From: Anaerolineae bacterium
GTDB taxonomy: Bacteria; Chloroflexota; Anaerolineae; Aggregatilineales; Phototrophicaceae
DNA length: 55,182 nt
Direction of reading: 5' to 3'
Assembly: GCA_023382675.1 (NCBI GenBank)
Contig: JAHDWN010000043.1
Coordinates: 1 to 55,182 of the forward strand
Part shown: positions 17,482 through 25,251 of the stretch, one piece after another
How the letters are laid out: every line of letters begins with the position of its first letter
Position numbering within the stretch: the first letter of the stretch is position 1
The notes under the pieces: model-generated
Seen by the model: the letters and a program-made list of their open reading frames with translations, nothing else
Database searches by the model: none
Told to the model about the DNA's origin: nothing
Program-made: the position numbers and the translations under genes

Positions 17482-17995
17482 AGGTCGGCTGGTGGCAGAG
17501 CTTGACCAGTTATCGTTCGGGCGCGATCCTGTCGTTGCGCGCCTTTTGAGTCACAGCAGCAGTGCGCTGCGTGCTGGCAAAAGAGAGAAGGCTCACCAAT
17601 TGCTGCGCCAGGCCGCCTCATTAGCTCCATACGACGAGGCGGTCTGGTGGGCACTCCTGGAGGTCGTCGATACCGAGGATGATCGGGTGGTCTGCCTGGA
17701 GAATATCCTCGCTATCAATCCGGATAACGCTGAAGCGCAGCGCCTGCATCGGCTGGCGCGGATCGGCATCAATATCAAGGATTTGACGCCCAAAGACCCG
17801 GCGAGATCGCTCGAGCCGCTGCCGGCCACCGTGCGCCCGCTGCCACCGCAGCGCCGGAAGACGCGCAAGAAACAAGCGCCCACACCTCGGCGCAGGCTGC
17901 TGCGCTTGTTCATCTTGATGCTCGTTTTTGGACTGCTGGCTGCTGCGCTCGGCGTCGTTCTCAGCATTCTGCTCTACGGCGGGTTGATTCACTAA
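17456..17995 (+). CDS. TPR-like protein with C-terminal membrane anchor (cluster member 4)
   Basis: The 179-residue protein overlaps the end of member 3 by 26 nt, so translation is probably coupled. It has the cluster's TPR-like module (about 30-103: LRAGKREKAHQLLRQAA, VWWALLEVVDTEDDRVVCLE, NPDNAEAQRL), a basic Pro-rich linker (RRKTRKKQAPTPRRR), and one membrane helix at about 150-172 near the C-terminus. Like member 1 it has no external domain, so the cluster reads anchor-only, propeller, propeller, anchor-only. Confidence 0.75.
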   Translation: MNSSVAGAEGRLVAELDQLSFGRDPVVARLLSHSSSALRAGKREKAHQLLRQAASLAPYDEAVWWALLEVVDTEDDRVVCLENILAINPDNAEAQRLHRLARIGINIKDLTPKDPARSLEPLPATVRPLPPQRRKTRKKQAPTPRRRLLRLFILMLVFGLLAAALGVVLSILLYGGLIH

Positions 17996-18045
17996 GGGCG
18001 GATGCTCAGTTTCGCCCAGAATGAGTGGATGATTTCCCGGTCGTG

Positions 18046-18051
18046 TATACT
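18046..18051 (+). promoter_or_regulatory. Candidate -10 box before manA
   Basis: TATACT lies 39 nt upstream of the manA ATG. A convincing -35 is not visible at the proper distance, so this is only a half-supported promoter. Confidence 0.3.
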
Positions 18052-18089
18052 TCTCACACATCTGCTAATTGCCTACAACGAGCTAAACA

Positions 18090-19058
18090 ATGGACTCACT
18101 GTATCCTTTGCTGTTGACACCTCAGCTGAAGACGCGCCCCTGGGGTGGACGCAGGCTGGCGACCGAATTTGGCAAGCATTTGCCGGACGATCAACCCTAC
18201 GGCGAATCCTGGGAACTGCACGATACCTGTAAGGTCGCGAACGGCGCATTGGCCGGGCGCACCATCGGTGACCTGCTGGCGGAGTATGGCGCAGCGCTGG
18301 TCGGCGCGGGCAATGATCTGAGCGCAGGGTTCCCGTTGTTGGTCAAACTGCTCGACGCGCATCAATGGCTGTCGATCCAGGATCATCCTAATGATGAGCA
18401 GGCGCTGGCGCTGGAAAATGAGCCGCGCGGCAAGAACGAGGCCTGGTATTTCCTGAGCGCAGAACCGGGCGCGAAGCTGGTGCTCGGCGTCAAACCAGGG
18501 GCGACACGCGAGGCACTGGCGGAAGCGATCCGCGACAACCGCCTTGAAGCAATGGTCGCCTTTGCCGAGGTGCAGGAGGATGACAGTGTCTTCATGGCCG
18601 CCGGGACAGTTCACGCGCTCGGCCCCGGCCTGATCATCTACGAGATTCAACAATCGTCGGATACGACCTACCGCCTGTACGATTGGGGCCGTGCGGGTCT
18701 GGATGGCAAACCGCGCGAGCTGCACATCGACAAGGGCTTACAGGTGGCAAACCTTGGCGCGCCGCCGGAGATTCGTTATACGGGCGATGTCGGCGGTCAG
18801 CGCGTCCAGATCTTCGAGACACCCTACTTCATCACCGAGCGCTATAGCCTGAACGAGACCGATGGCCTCACTGCGCACCTGAATACCCACGGGAGTTTTC
18901 ACAGCCTGACCTGCATCGAGGGTGCGGCGCGCGCCGAAAGTCCGTCAGGTGACGTTGACTTCGCCCTGGGGCAGACGGTGCTCATCCCGGCGGCGCTCGG
19001 CGCGTACAGCCTGTCGGCGGGCGATCAGGCACGTATTCTGTTGAGCAAACAACCCTGA
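18090..19058 (+). CDS. manA: Mannose-6-phosphate isomerase, class I type
   Basis: The 322-residue enzyme interconverts mannose-6-phosphate and fructose-6-phosphate. Family motifs are clear: TPQLKTRPWGGRRL near the start, GESWELHD, LLDAHQWLSIQDHPNDEQA with the zinc-binding Gln and His, NEAWYFL with the zinc-binding Glu, and FMAAGTVHALGPGLIIYEIQQSSDTTYRLYDW with the second His. Length fits the short bacterial form. Its stop overlaps the start of the metallopeptidase gene by one base (TGATG), so the pair is an operon. Confidence 0.95.
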   Translation: MDSLYPLLLTPQLKTRPWGGRRLATEFGKHLPDDQPYGESWELHDTCKVANGALAGRTIGDLLAEYGAALVGAGNDLSAGFPLLVKLLDAHQWLSIQDHPNDEQALALENEPRGKNEAWYFLSAEPGAKLVLGVKPGATREALAEAIRDNRLEAMVAFAEVQEDDSVFMAAGTVHALGPGLIIYEIQQSSDTTYRLYDWGRAGLDGKPRELHIDKGLQVANLGAPPEIRYTGDVGGQRVQIFETPYFITERYSLNETDGLTAHLNTHGSFHSLTCIEGAARAESPSGDVDFALGQTVLIPAALGAYSLSAGDQARILLSKQP

Positions 19059-19588
19059 TGAGCCAGACGCAGGAGATCATCAACGCCGGTGGGCACACGA
19101 TCCGCGTCTACCGCCAACGCCGCCGGTCGATTGTCATGAAGACGACGCCGGTGGGGTTGGTGTTGTTCATTCCGACCCGCATGAGTCTGAGAAATGAGCA
19201 GCTTCAGGCGTTCGTCGCCGATGCCCTGGAACAAATCGGCGGGCGAGTCGTGCCGGAAAACGCGCCGGAAATCACCAGCACGGATGAGTTGCGAGCACTG
19301 GTCAAGACCTGGGCACAGCGCATCGGCGTCCAGCCAACGCGCGTGAGCGTACGCGAGATGTTCCGCAAGTGGGGTTCGTGTTCGCGCAAAGGCAGCGTCT
19401 CGCTCAATACCGCCCTGTGCCGCGTCCCGCGCGAACTGGCGGAATATGTCATCTGTCACGAACTCGTCCATCTGATCGAGTTCAATCATGGCAAAGGTTT
19501 CAAGGCGCTCATGAATGAGCATATGCCGGATTGGCGCGTACATGAGCAGGCCTTGAGCGAATGGATGGCAGGCGGCACGCTCGATTGA
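19058..19588 (+). CDS. YgjP-like (DUF45/WLM-type) metallopeptidase
   Basis: The 176-residue protein contains the gluzincin-type site ICHELVHLIEFNHGKGF, that is HExxH with a third His seven residues later. It is preceded by the diagnostic MFRKWGSCSRKGSVSLN, as in the YgjP/SprT-like family. An N-terminal strand region (TIRVYRQRRRSIVMKTTPVG) is also typical. These are zinc metallopeptidases of uncertain substrate, usually cytoplasmic. The start overlaps the manA stop. Confidence 0.88.
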   Translation: MSQTQEIINAGGHTIRVYRQRRRSIVMKTTPVGLVLFIPTRMSLRNEQLQAFVADALEQIGGRVVPENAPEITSTDELRALVKTWAQRIGVQPTRVSVREMFRKWGSCSRKGSVSLNTALCRVPRELAEYVICHELVHLIEFNHGKGFKALMNEHMPDWRVHEQALSEWMAGGTLD

Positions 19589-19646
19589 GACGGGATTGCG
19601 CATCTGGCGATGCAAATAATCCGGTGGGCATGGCGTCGCCAAGTCT

Positions 19647-20156
19647 CTACGCCTCCGGCACGTAGGGCGCTTCGTTGTCGATGTTGCCGACGAACTGCGG
19701 CAGACCGGTATGTCCAAGCAGCTGCCGGATCGCCTGCGCTTCACCCAGGTGATACCAGTAATGATAGGTCGTGCGCAGCAGCAGCGAGCCGAATGTGACC
19801 GGCAGCGTCTTGCCGTCCACAACCGGATTCGATAGCAGCTGCTCAGTCGCCAGCGCATCGAGATATGGGTCAGATGCCTGCGTGACCGCGCGCCAGATGC
19901 GCCACATCTCGTCCTGCGGCGGTGTGCTGGCAGGCTTACCATTCGCCGTCAGGGTGTTGAGTTCCGGGAACGGCGTCTGCCCCTGTGCGCGCGTCAGCCA
20001 GTAGCGCTGCTCCTGCCACGCCAGATGGCCTATGATCCAACTGATGCAGTTCATGGGCATGAAGCGGCGGCGCGCTTCTTCATCAGTGATGCCCTCTAAT
20101 CCGCGCAAGAATTCGCTGCGGGTAAACCGGAGTTGAACAACCAGTGGATGCGCCAT
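19647..20156 (-). CDS. DinB/DUF664-like four-helix metalloprotein
   Basis: The 169-residue protein matches the DinB superfamily: a helical bundle with metal-ligand His residues in ISWIIGHLAWQEQRYW (His about 44) and TTYHYWYHLGEAQAIRQLLG (paired His near the C-terminus). These proteins bind a divalent metal and often act as thiol-dependent S-transferases. No strong ribosome site precedes the ATG. The upstream region (20225-20245) contains a stretch resembling half of the TetR operators at 27-29 kb. Confidence 0.8.
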   Translation of the reverse strand: MAHPLVVQLRFTRSEFLRGLEGITDEEARRRFMPMNCISWIIGHLAWQEQRYWLTRAQGQTPFPELNTLTANGKPASTPPQDEMWRIWRAVTQASDPYLDALATEQLLSNPVVDGKTLPVTFGSLLLRTTYHYWYHLGEAQAIRQLLGHTGLPQFVGNIDNEAPYVPEA

Positions 20157-20368
20157 GTGTATTTCTCGCTTGAACGTTTGTTCTGTGTGGGTCGTAGCAT
20201 ACCGCGTTTGCTGTCAGACGGCAAGACGTGTACGTATGTATCAAAACGTACCCGTCGAAAACAAATGTCACCGCCCATCTAACCAGGGTATTCGCTGGGA
20301 TCCCCCAATGACGTTGTGCGAGCTAGAATAGTCAACTTAGTTCACTATTTATGGCCAGGGAGTCAAAG

Positions 20369-21127
20369 ATGAGTAATGAAACGGATGAAAAAGTCATTGA
20401 TGTCGAAGCCGAAACGCTAGAAGAAGCCAGAGATATAATCAAATCTCAAGTGCCCGAGGGCCTGGCGATTCTGTCTGAGCAAGTCGAGGATGATGGTAAA
20501 GCACATACTGTGCAAGCTTCAGCCGACACTGAAGAAGCCGCCTTTGCGTTGGCTCAGAAGAAAATAGCTGATGGGAAAGACATCGTTGATAAAAAAGTGA
20601 TTAATTCCCCTGAGCTGCGAAAGATCAATGTTGAAGCGTTTGATGAAGGCGTTGCAAAGGGACAGGTAGAGGCGCAAAAAATCGCTGCGAGTTTCACCAT
20701 CAAGAGCGTCAAACTGACTCGAGAGGGCAGCAAGGGTATTCTGGGCCTGGGCAAGAAACCCAATGAATATGAATTTGAAGTGCTGATTCCGGCTGCTGTA
20801 GAAATTACTTATCGCGGTAAGGCACGAGTGATTGCGAAAGTCGGCAAGAAAAAGACGGATGCAGGTGTGAGTCAAGTATTTATTGATGCGGTCAAAAAAG
20901 GCGCCAAAGATCACGTAGCAAAAATGGATACATCAAAGTATCTCGGCACTGGGGCATTTGAGTCAGTCGCCGAGTTGGAGGCTGCGACCTTCATCGCACT
21001 TTTGTCCGATATGACAGGTGGTATGACAAAAGATGAAGTCATTCTGGCTTTGGTCGTAGAGCATTATGGGCTTGATGAGTCGAAAGTACGCGCAATTCTG
21101 AGAGATTTCAAAGCGTCGCGTCGGTAA
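20369..21127 (+). CDS. Jag-N-like domain protein of unknown function
   Basis: The 252-residue acidic protein starts at ATG 20369, which has AGGGAG upstream; an in-frame ATG at 20351 lacks this. Near residues 110-135 it carries REGSKGILGLGKKPNEYEFEVL, closely resembling the Jag N-terminal motif that precedes R3H/KH RNA-binding proteins. Here no KH or R3H domain follows. Residues 5-75 contain two repeated alpha/beta units (VDVEAETLEEARDIIKSQVP and VQASADTEEAAFALAQKKIADG). The C-terminus is a helical region rich in acidic and Lys residues. Its base composition is visibly lower in GC than its neighbours, suggesting transfer or a different expression class. Confidence 0.6.
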   Translation: MSNETDEKVIDVEAETLEEARDIIKSQVPEGLAILSEQVEDDGKAHTVQASADTEEAAFALAQKKIADGKDIVDKKVINSPELRKINVEAFDEGVAKGQVEAQKIAASFTIKSVKLTREGSKGILGLGKKPNEYEFEVLIPAAVEITYRGKARVIAKVGKKKTDAGVSQVFIDAVKKGAKDHVAKMDTSKYLGTGAFESVAELEAATFIALLSDMTGGMTKDEVILALVVEHYGLDESKVRAILRDFKASRR

Positions 21128-21226
21128 CGACTGCTTTTGCATCATCAGCCTGGCAAGCCGCTCAGATCCTGTTGGTATTTGAAGAAAGTAAGCGAGCTGA
21201 CGGCACAAAGTCTATCTATCCGGTTT

Positions 21227-21844
21227 TTACCTCTCATTCAAGTCGCTGAAAGCCAGCTCGCCCGCGTGGACGGGGAACGGCAGGCGGTTTTCGGGCGGCG
21301 CGAGCGGGCAGACCCAACGCGGATTGTAAGCGCACGACGGGTTATAAGCGAAGTTGAAGTCGAGCACGATCCGCTCGCCAGCCATGCCGAGATCTGCGCC
21401 CTTGATCGTGTCCAGCAGGTAGCGCCCGCCGCCGTAGGTTGCCTCGCGATTGGTGCTATCGCCGAAGGGTAGGAAGACGCCGCCGGCATAACCCTCGATC
21501 CAGTACAGGCTCAAGATGGTCTCGCCTGTTGGCAGTGCGGCGCGCACCTGGCCGAAGCGGCGGCAGGCGAACTGCCCGTCGTCGCCCAGATCGTAAGTCA
21601 CGTGTACAGGTTCAACCTGCGTATCGACCGTCGCCACGACGCGGTAGGCCGGAGCGTAATCAAAATAGCGCAGCCCGCCGAACGCCCGCTTTTGATCCGC
21701 ATCCAGCGGCGACTGTGGGTGCGCACGGAACAGGTCGTCGCGTGTGCGGCGGAAATCCTGCCAGGCTGCGGCAGGCATCTCAGCCTCGCGGATGCGCCGG
21801 TAGAGATCGCCGACGCGGCGGCGATAGTCGAGCAGATCGAGCAT
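21227..21844 (-). CDS. DUF1684 family protein
   Basis: The 205-residue protein, read from the ATG at 21844 (MLDLLDYRRRVGDLYR), shows the DUF1684 pattern: WQDFRRTRDDLFRAHPQSPL near the N-terminus, GLRYFDYAPAYRV, FLPFGDSTNREATYGGGRYL, and the C-terminal DFNFAYNPSCAYNPRWVCPLAPPENRLPFPVHAGE. The family is widespread and uncharacterised, with a compact beta fold. The frame extends upstream into the neighbouring thioesterase gene, but that extension is out of character for the family. It begins 16 nt downstream of the thioesterase stop, so the two are co-transcribed. Confidence 0.88.
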   Translation of the reverse strand: MLDLLDYRRRVGDLYRRIREAEMPAAAWQDFRRTRDDLFRAHPQSPLDADQKRAFGGLRYFDYAPAYRVVATVDTQVEPVHVTYDLGDDGQFACRRFGQVRAALPTGETILSLYWIEGYAGGVFLPFGDSTNREATYGGGRYLLDTIKGADLGMAGERIVLDFNFAYNPSCAYNPRWVCPLAPPENRLPFPVHAGELAFSDLNER

Positions 21845-21860
21845 GTCCGGCCTTTCCGCA

Positions 21861-22727
21861 TCAGGATGCGATGTGATCGGCGAAGTCGCGCAGGATCGCC
21901 TCTGGCACACGCGCGATCTGGCCATTGGACGGGTGGATGAACGCCCACTGCGAATTGGCGCGCGCCAGCAGTTCGCCGTCGCTTGCACGCACGATCTGGA
22001 AGTGGCGCACGGCGGAGATGCGCCGCAGATCGCTCAAGTAAGTCGTCACCAGCAGTTCATCGCCCCACACCGCCGACGCTTTGTAGGCGATCTGGTAGCG
22101 GCGGGCAACAATGGCGATGTCCTCTGATTCCAGCCGCTCAATCGACCAGCCGAATGCGTTGAGTGATTCGATGGCGCATTCTTCCATGTAGTTGAGATAG
22201 GTCGCGTTGTTGACGTGCCGGTTCATGTCGATGTCGCGCCATTCAACGCGCCGCTGCACGGTGAACACACCAGGTGGGGGCGGCGGCGCATCCGGGATGT
22301 CTTTGCGTGGGGCAGCCTCCGGCACGCCATCGGGTGTGAAGGCAGCGATCATCTCCGGCGGAACCGTCACCGGGCGCTGCGTCTCGCGGTCGAGATAGGC
22401 CCAATCGGTCACGGCGCGCGCGGTGAGCGCTTCCTCACCTAGGCGGCGGAATTCGTAATAGCGCTGCGAGCGCACCCGCCGGAAGTCCGCCACCCACGTC
22501 TTGAGTTCGACCACATCGCCCGCGCGCAGCGGCAGCAGATAATCGATGTCGGTCTCGTAGATCAGCCACAGCGTGCCCATGGCAAGATAACGCGCTTCAT
22601 CATAGCCGACCGCCGCCGAGGCTTCGATAGCGGCGTGCTCCATGTAGCGCAGGTAATTGGCATTGTTGACGTGCCCGTAGGCGTCGCATTCGTAATGGCG
22701 GACAGTGAAAGTCGAGGTGTGAATCAT
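21861..22727 (-). CDS. Tandem double-hotdog acyl-CoA thioesterase
   Basis: The 288-residue protein contains two 4-hydroxybenzoyl-CoA-thioesterase-like hotdog domains in tandem. Domain 1 starts VRHYECDAYGHVNNANYLRYMEHA (about 8-31); domain 2 starts RRVEWRDIDMNRHVNNATYLNYMEECA (about 160-185). Each has the conserved D-x-x-x-HVNNxxYLxYMEE helix start with the catalytic-type Asp. A Pro-rich linker (about 150) joins them. It probably hydrolyses acyl-CoA or acyl-ACP thioesters. The ATG at 22727 fits the domain start; an in-frame TTG at 22802 would add an unlikely N-terminus. Confidence 0.88.
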   Translation of the reverse strand: MIHTSTFTVRHYECDAYGHVNNANYLRYMEHAAIEASAAVGYDEARYLAMGTLWLIYETDIDYLLPLRAGDVVELKTWVADFRRVRSQRYYEFRRLGEEALTARAVTDWAYLDRETQRPVTVPPEMIAAFTPDGVPEAAPRKDIPDAPPPPPGVFTVQRRVEWRDIDMNRHVNNATYLNYMEECAIESLNAFGWSIERLESEDIAIVARRYQIAYKASAVWGDELLVTTYLSDLRRISAVRHFQIVRASDGELLARANSQWAFIHPSNGQIARVPEAILRDFADHIAS

Positions 22728-22865
22728 AGTGATGAGGTGAGTAACTGAGGGCAATGTTTGACTAGCATAGCGCGGGTTGCAACCGTGCGCCAGAAACCTC
22801 AAACGTGATATGATGGAATCGCTGAATCATCGCAACGGTAGCTAACAAGATAGTGTTTCCGAAAC

Positions 22866-22906
22866 TGCCGAAAACAGGGCTCAGTGGGGCCTATGCGTTT
22901 TCGGCA
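22866..22906 (+). terminator. Terminator-like hairpin in the 5' region of the ADC-like gene
   Basis: TGCCGAAAAC and GTTTTCGGCA form a perfect 10-bp stem. The loop itself contains AGGGC/GGCCT, which can extend pairing, and TTTCTCATTTT follows. It lies 26 nt upstream of the ATG at 22932 with no plus-strand gene just before it, so it could be an attenuator. Confidence 0.55.
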
Positions 22907-22931
22907 TTTCTCATTTTAAGAGAGGTGGACG

Positions 22932-23768
22932 ATGCCCGATTCTGCCTTTTTCGATCAATTGACACACTTCCCATATGTCGGTGCGGAGGGTGAAGGCTGT
23001 ATCCCTGCCTTTTATCGCGAGGCCATGTCGATCAACGCCAACTTTCTTGCGCCGCTCAAAGCTGTGCGCGCTCTTCTGCCATCCAAGAAGCTGCAGCCGC
23101 TTCGGGCGACACCATGGCATGCTATCATCACTATCGCCGCTTGCAGTTACGCTGATACCGACGCCGGCCCCTATGACGAAGCCTTTGTGGCTGTGCCAGT
23201 GACGCTGGACAAGCCAGCTACGCCGCTCTTTGGTCTGCTACGACACCTGGCTGAACGGCCGATGCTCTACATTCACCAAATGCCAGTGACGACGCAGGCG
23301 GCGCGCGACGGTGGCTGGCTATGGGCAAACTACCCGAAGTTCCTGGCAAACATCCATTTCGAAAAGAAGGATGACTGGATCACCTGCCAGCTATCTGAAA
23401 GTGACCGACGCATTCTGACCTTCAGCGCACGGCAGATCCCCGTCAAGGAAGTGGATCGCTGGCACTTCGACGCGCTCACGGTCCGCGGTGATCGCATCTT
23501 GCTCTCGCCGAACACGCTCAGCCCGTGCAAGCTGGGTGTCTCGCGCAATCCCGCCGATGTCCAGCTTGAACTGGGCGATCACCCAATAGCGGATAAACTG
23601 CGCGATCTACAACTGGGACGCATGATCGAACTTCAGTATCGTCCGCAGTTTCAATTGATTTTGATGCCCGCCAGCGAGAGCTTCCCCGGCGAAGGTGCAT
23701 ATCAAGCACCGCGCATCCCGGTGCATTCAGAAGCGATAGAACAAGAAGAGGCTGTCGGTTTTATGTAG
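22932..23768 (+). CDS. Acetoacetate decarboxylase-like family protein (tentative)
   Basis: The 278-residue protein starts after the good ribosome site AGAGGTGG. Its general order resembles the acetoacetate-decarboxylase superfamily: AIITIAACSYADTDAGPYDEAFVAVPV (a strand-turn-strand with the PY.E motif), then GGWLWANYPKFLANIHFEKKDD, where ADC members have W-x-(F/Y)-P-K with the active-site Lys a little further on, then paired beta strands. The Lys in YPKFLANIHFEK could be equivalent, but I cannot confirm a Schiff-base lysine. It is preceded by a terminator-like hairpin and followed by a convergent glycosyltransferase gene. Confidence 0.55.
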   Translation: MPDSAFFDQLTHFPYVGAEGEGCIPAFYREAMSINANFLAPLKAVRALLPSKKLQPLRATPWHAIITIAACSYADTDAGPYDEAFVAVPVTLDKPATPLFGLLRHLAERPMLYIHQMPVTTQAARDGGWLWANYPKFLANIHFEKKDDWITCQLSESDRRILTFSARQIPVKEVDRWHFDALTVRGDRILLSPNTLSPCKLGVSRNPADVQLELGDHPIADKLRDLQLGRMIELQYRPQFQLILMPASESFPGEGAYQAPRIPVHSEAIEQEEAVGFM

Positions 23769-23771
23769 GCG

Positions 23772-25034
23772 CTAGCAACTGAGGATCGTTCGCAGTACAC
23801 GCACGGCGTTGCCGACGCCATCCTCGGCGCGGATGGTGTCGCCGAGCGCGGCGGCGCGCGCCTGCATCGCGCTGTCGGTCGTCATCTGCGCGATGGCATA
23901 GGCCAGCCGCTCCGCGCTCAGATCGTGGCGGGGGATCGGCTGTGGCCCGACGCCCAACTCATGCACACGTCGCCCCCAGAATGGCTGATCGCCCATGTGC
24001 GCGACAATGGTCGAGGGCACACCCGCGCGCAAGCCTGAGGCGGTCGTGCCCGCGCCGCCGTGATGGACGATGCCGGCCACGCGCGGAAACAGCCACTCGT
24101 GCGGCGCGTAATCGAGCATGTAGATGCTGTCAGGCAGATCTTCGGCCTGGAGACCCGCCCAACCGCTGTGGAGGATGCCACGCCGCCCCGCTTTCTTCAG
24201 CGCTTCGACGAATGTGCGCAGTGTACCCCGGGGGTCGGTGTTGGACATGCTGCCGAAGCCGATGTAGACCGGCGCAGCGCCCGCATCGAGAAATGCTTGC
24301 AGCGCCGGAGGTGGCGTGTAGGTCTCGTCCGGTACGTCGAACCAGTAGCCCGTGATGTGGAGATGCGGCGGCCAGTCGCGCGGCCTGGGCACGACATGCT
24401 CGCTGTAGCCATAAAGCGCTGGCTTGCGATTCCAGGCGCGGATGAAGTCGCCGCGCGTGCCCGGTGGCAGATGCAGCACGTCTTCGCGCAGGGTATTGGT
24501 CGGCCCGCGCATGACGTTCCACATGATCATCTGAACCAGGTAACCCCACCAGCGGTTGATGAAGATGTTCTGCCCCGGCAGTGGCGCAGTCAAACCTGCC
24601 GCGCCGTTGGTGGTCGGATAAAACGGCTGCAAGAAGGCGTGGATGTGCCGTTTGCCATAGAGCTGCGCGAGCGAATCGGCGGGGGCAACCGTCATCAGGC
24701 CGCTGACATAGACATCCGCTGTCTGCGCCATGCGCATGAGATCCTGCGCGACCGGCCCGGCGACCTCGTCGGCCATGCGTTTCATGTTGCGCATCTCGGT
24801 GCGCGGGTCGTGGCTGCTATCATTCAGCCACTCTTTGCCGCCGCTGCTGTTGACGAGCGCCTCGACATCGACATGGATCGGCTCGTAGGTGAGACCTTCG
24901 CGCTCGATCCACGTCTGAAAGTTGATCCCGGCGGCGAGGGTCACGTCATAACCGGCGTCGCGCAGACCTTTGCCGAGCGCCACCAACGGCTGCACGTCTC
25001 CGCGCGACCCAAAGCCTAATAGTAAAATTCGCAT
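23772..25034 (-). CDS. GT1-family glycosyltransferase (MGT/sterol-glucosyltransferase type)
   Basis: The 420-residue protein is a GT-B glycosyltransferase. The N-terminus MRILLLGFGSRGDVQPLVALGKGL has the GSRGDVQP motif of the sterol glucosyltransferase and macrolide glycosyltransferase group. The C-terminal donor-binding region reads GIVHHGGAGTTASGLRAGVP (about 325) and GDQPFWGRRVHELGVGP. It should transfer a sugar from a nucleotide donor to a lipid or a small hydrophobic acceptor. CAGGAG lies before the ATG. Confidence 0.92.
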   Translation of the reverse strand: MRILLLGFGSRGDVQPLVALGKGLRDAGYDVTLAAGINFQTWIEREGLTYEPIHVDVEALVNSSGGKEWLNDSSHDPRTEMRNMKRMADEVAGPVAQDLMRMAQTADVYVSGLMTVAPADSLAQLYGKRHIHAFLQPFYPTTNGAAGLTAPLPGQNIFINRWWGYLVQMIMWNVMRGPTNTLREDVLHLPPGTRGDFIRAWNRKPALYGYSEHVVPRPRDWPPHLHITGYWFDVPDETYTPPPALQAFLDAGAAPVYIGFGSMSNTDPRGTLRTFVEALKKAGRRGILHSGWAGLQAEDLPDSIYMLDYAPHEWLFPRVAGIVHHGGAGTTASGLRAGVPSTIVAHMGDQPFWGRRVHELGVGPQPIPRHDLSAERLAYAIAQMTTDSAMQARAAALGDTIRAEDGVGNAVRVLRTILSC

Positions 25035-25106
25035 AGGTTTTTGCTCCTGTGCGCATTATTACAACACAAATTTGCGCTGCTGAACAGATACCAGGAAGAA
25101 GATGTT

Positions 25107-25146
25107 AATTAGAACCACAGAGATACGGAGGGCACAGAGGAAATAT
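25107..25146. repeat. Possible dispersed intergenic repeat
   Basis: The stretch AACCACAGAGATACGGAGGG plus GCACAGAGG is a CAGAG-rich segment of the kind often found between genes in diverse bacteria. A diverged relative (AACCACGGAGAACACGCGAG) occurs at about 36999. Only two partial copies are in the window. Confidence 0.3.
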
Positions 25147-25150
25147 CAAT

Positions 25151-25206
25151 GGACGCCGAAAATGGCGTCCGGGTTGGTTTTATGGGGGCGATCCGCCGGA
25201 TCGCCC
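25151..25206. terminator. Two consecutive hairpins after the ABC transporter genes
   Basis: GGACGCC/GGCGTCC (25151-25170, loop GAAAAT) and GGGCGATCC/GGATCGCCC (25186-25206, loop GCC) are two perfect stems. They lie between the end of the ABC permease (minus strand) and the start of the glycosyltransferase. On the minus strand the second stem is followed by CCCATAAAACC, so termination is plausible but the T-run is poor. Confidence 0.5.
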
Positions 25207-25251
25207 ACCTATACATTACGCATCACCAACCGAATGCTGACCGCCGACAGC

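Noticed and set aside
20083-20271. 62-codon minus-strand frame covering the DinB upstream region
   Set aside because: It overlaps the DinB start out of frame and contains the palindrome-like stretch; no ribosome site.
24060-25019. 319-codon plus-strand frame opposite the glycosyltransferase
   Set aside because: The minus strand encodes a clear GT1 protein with HHGGAGTT; the plus frame has no family features.
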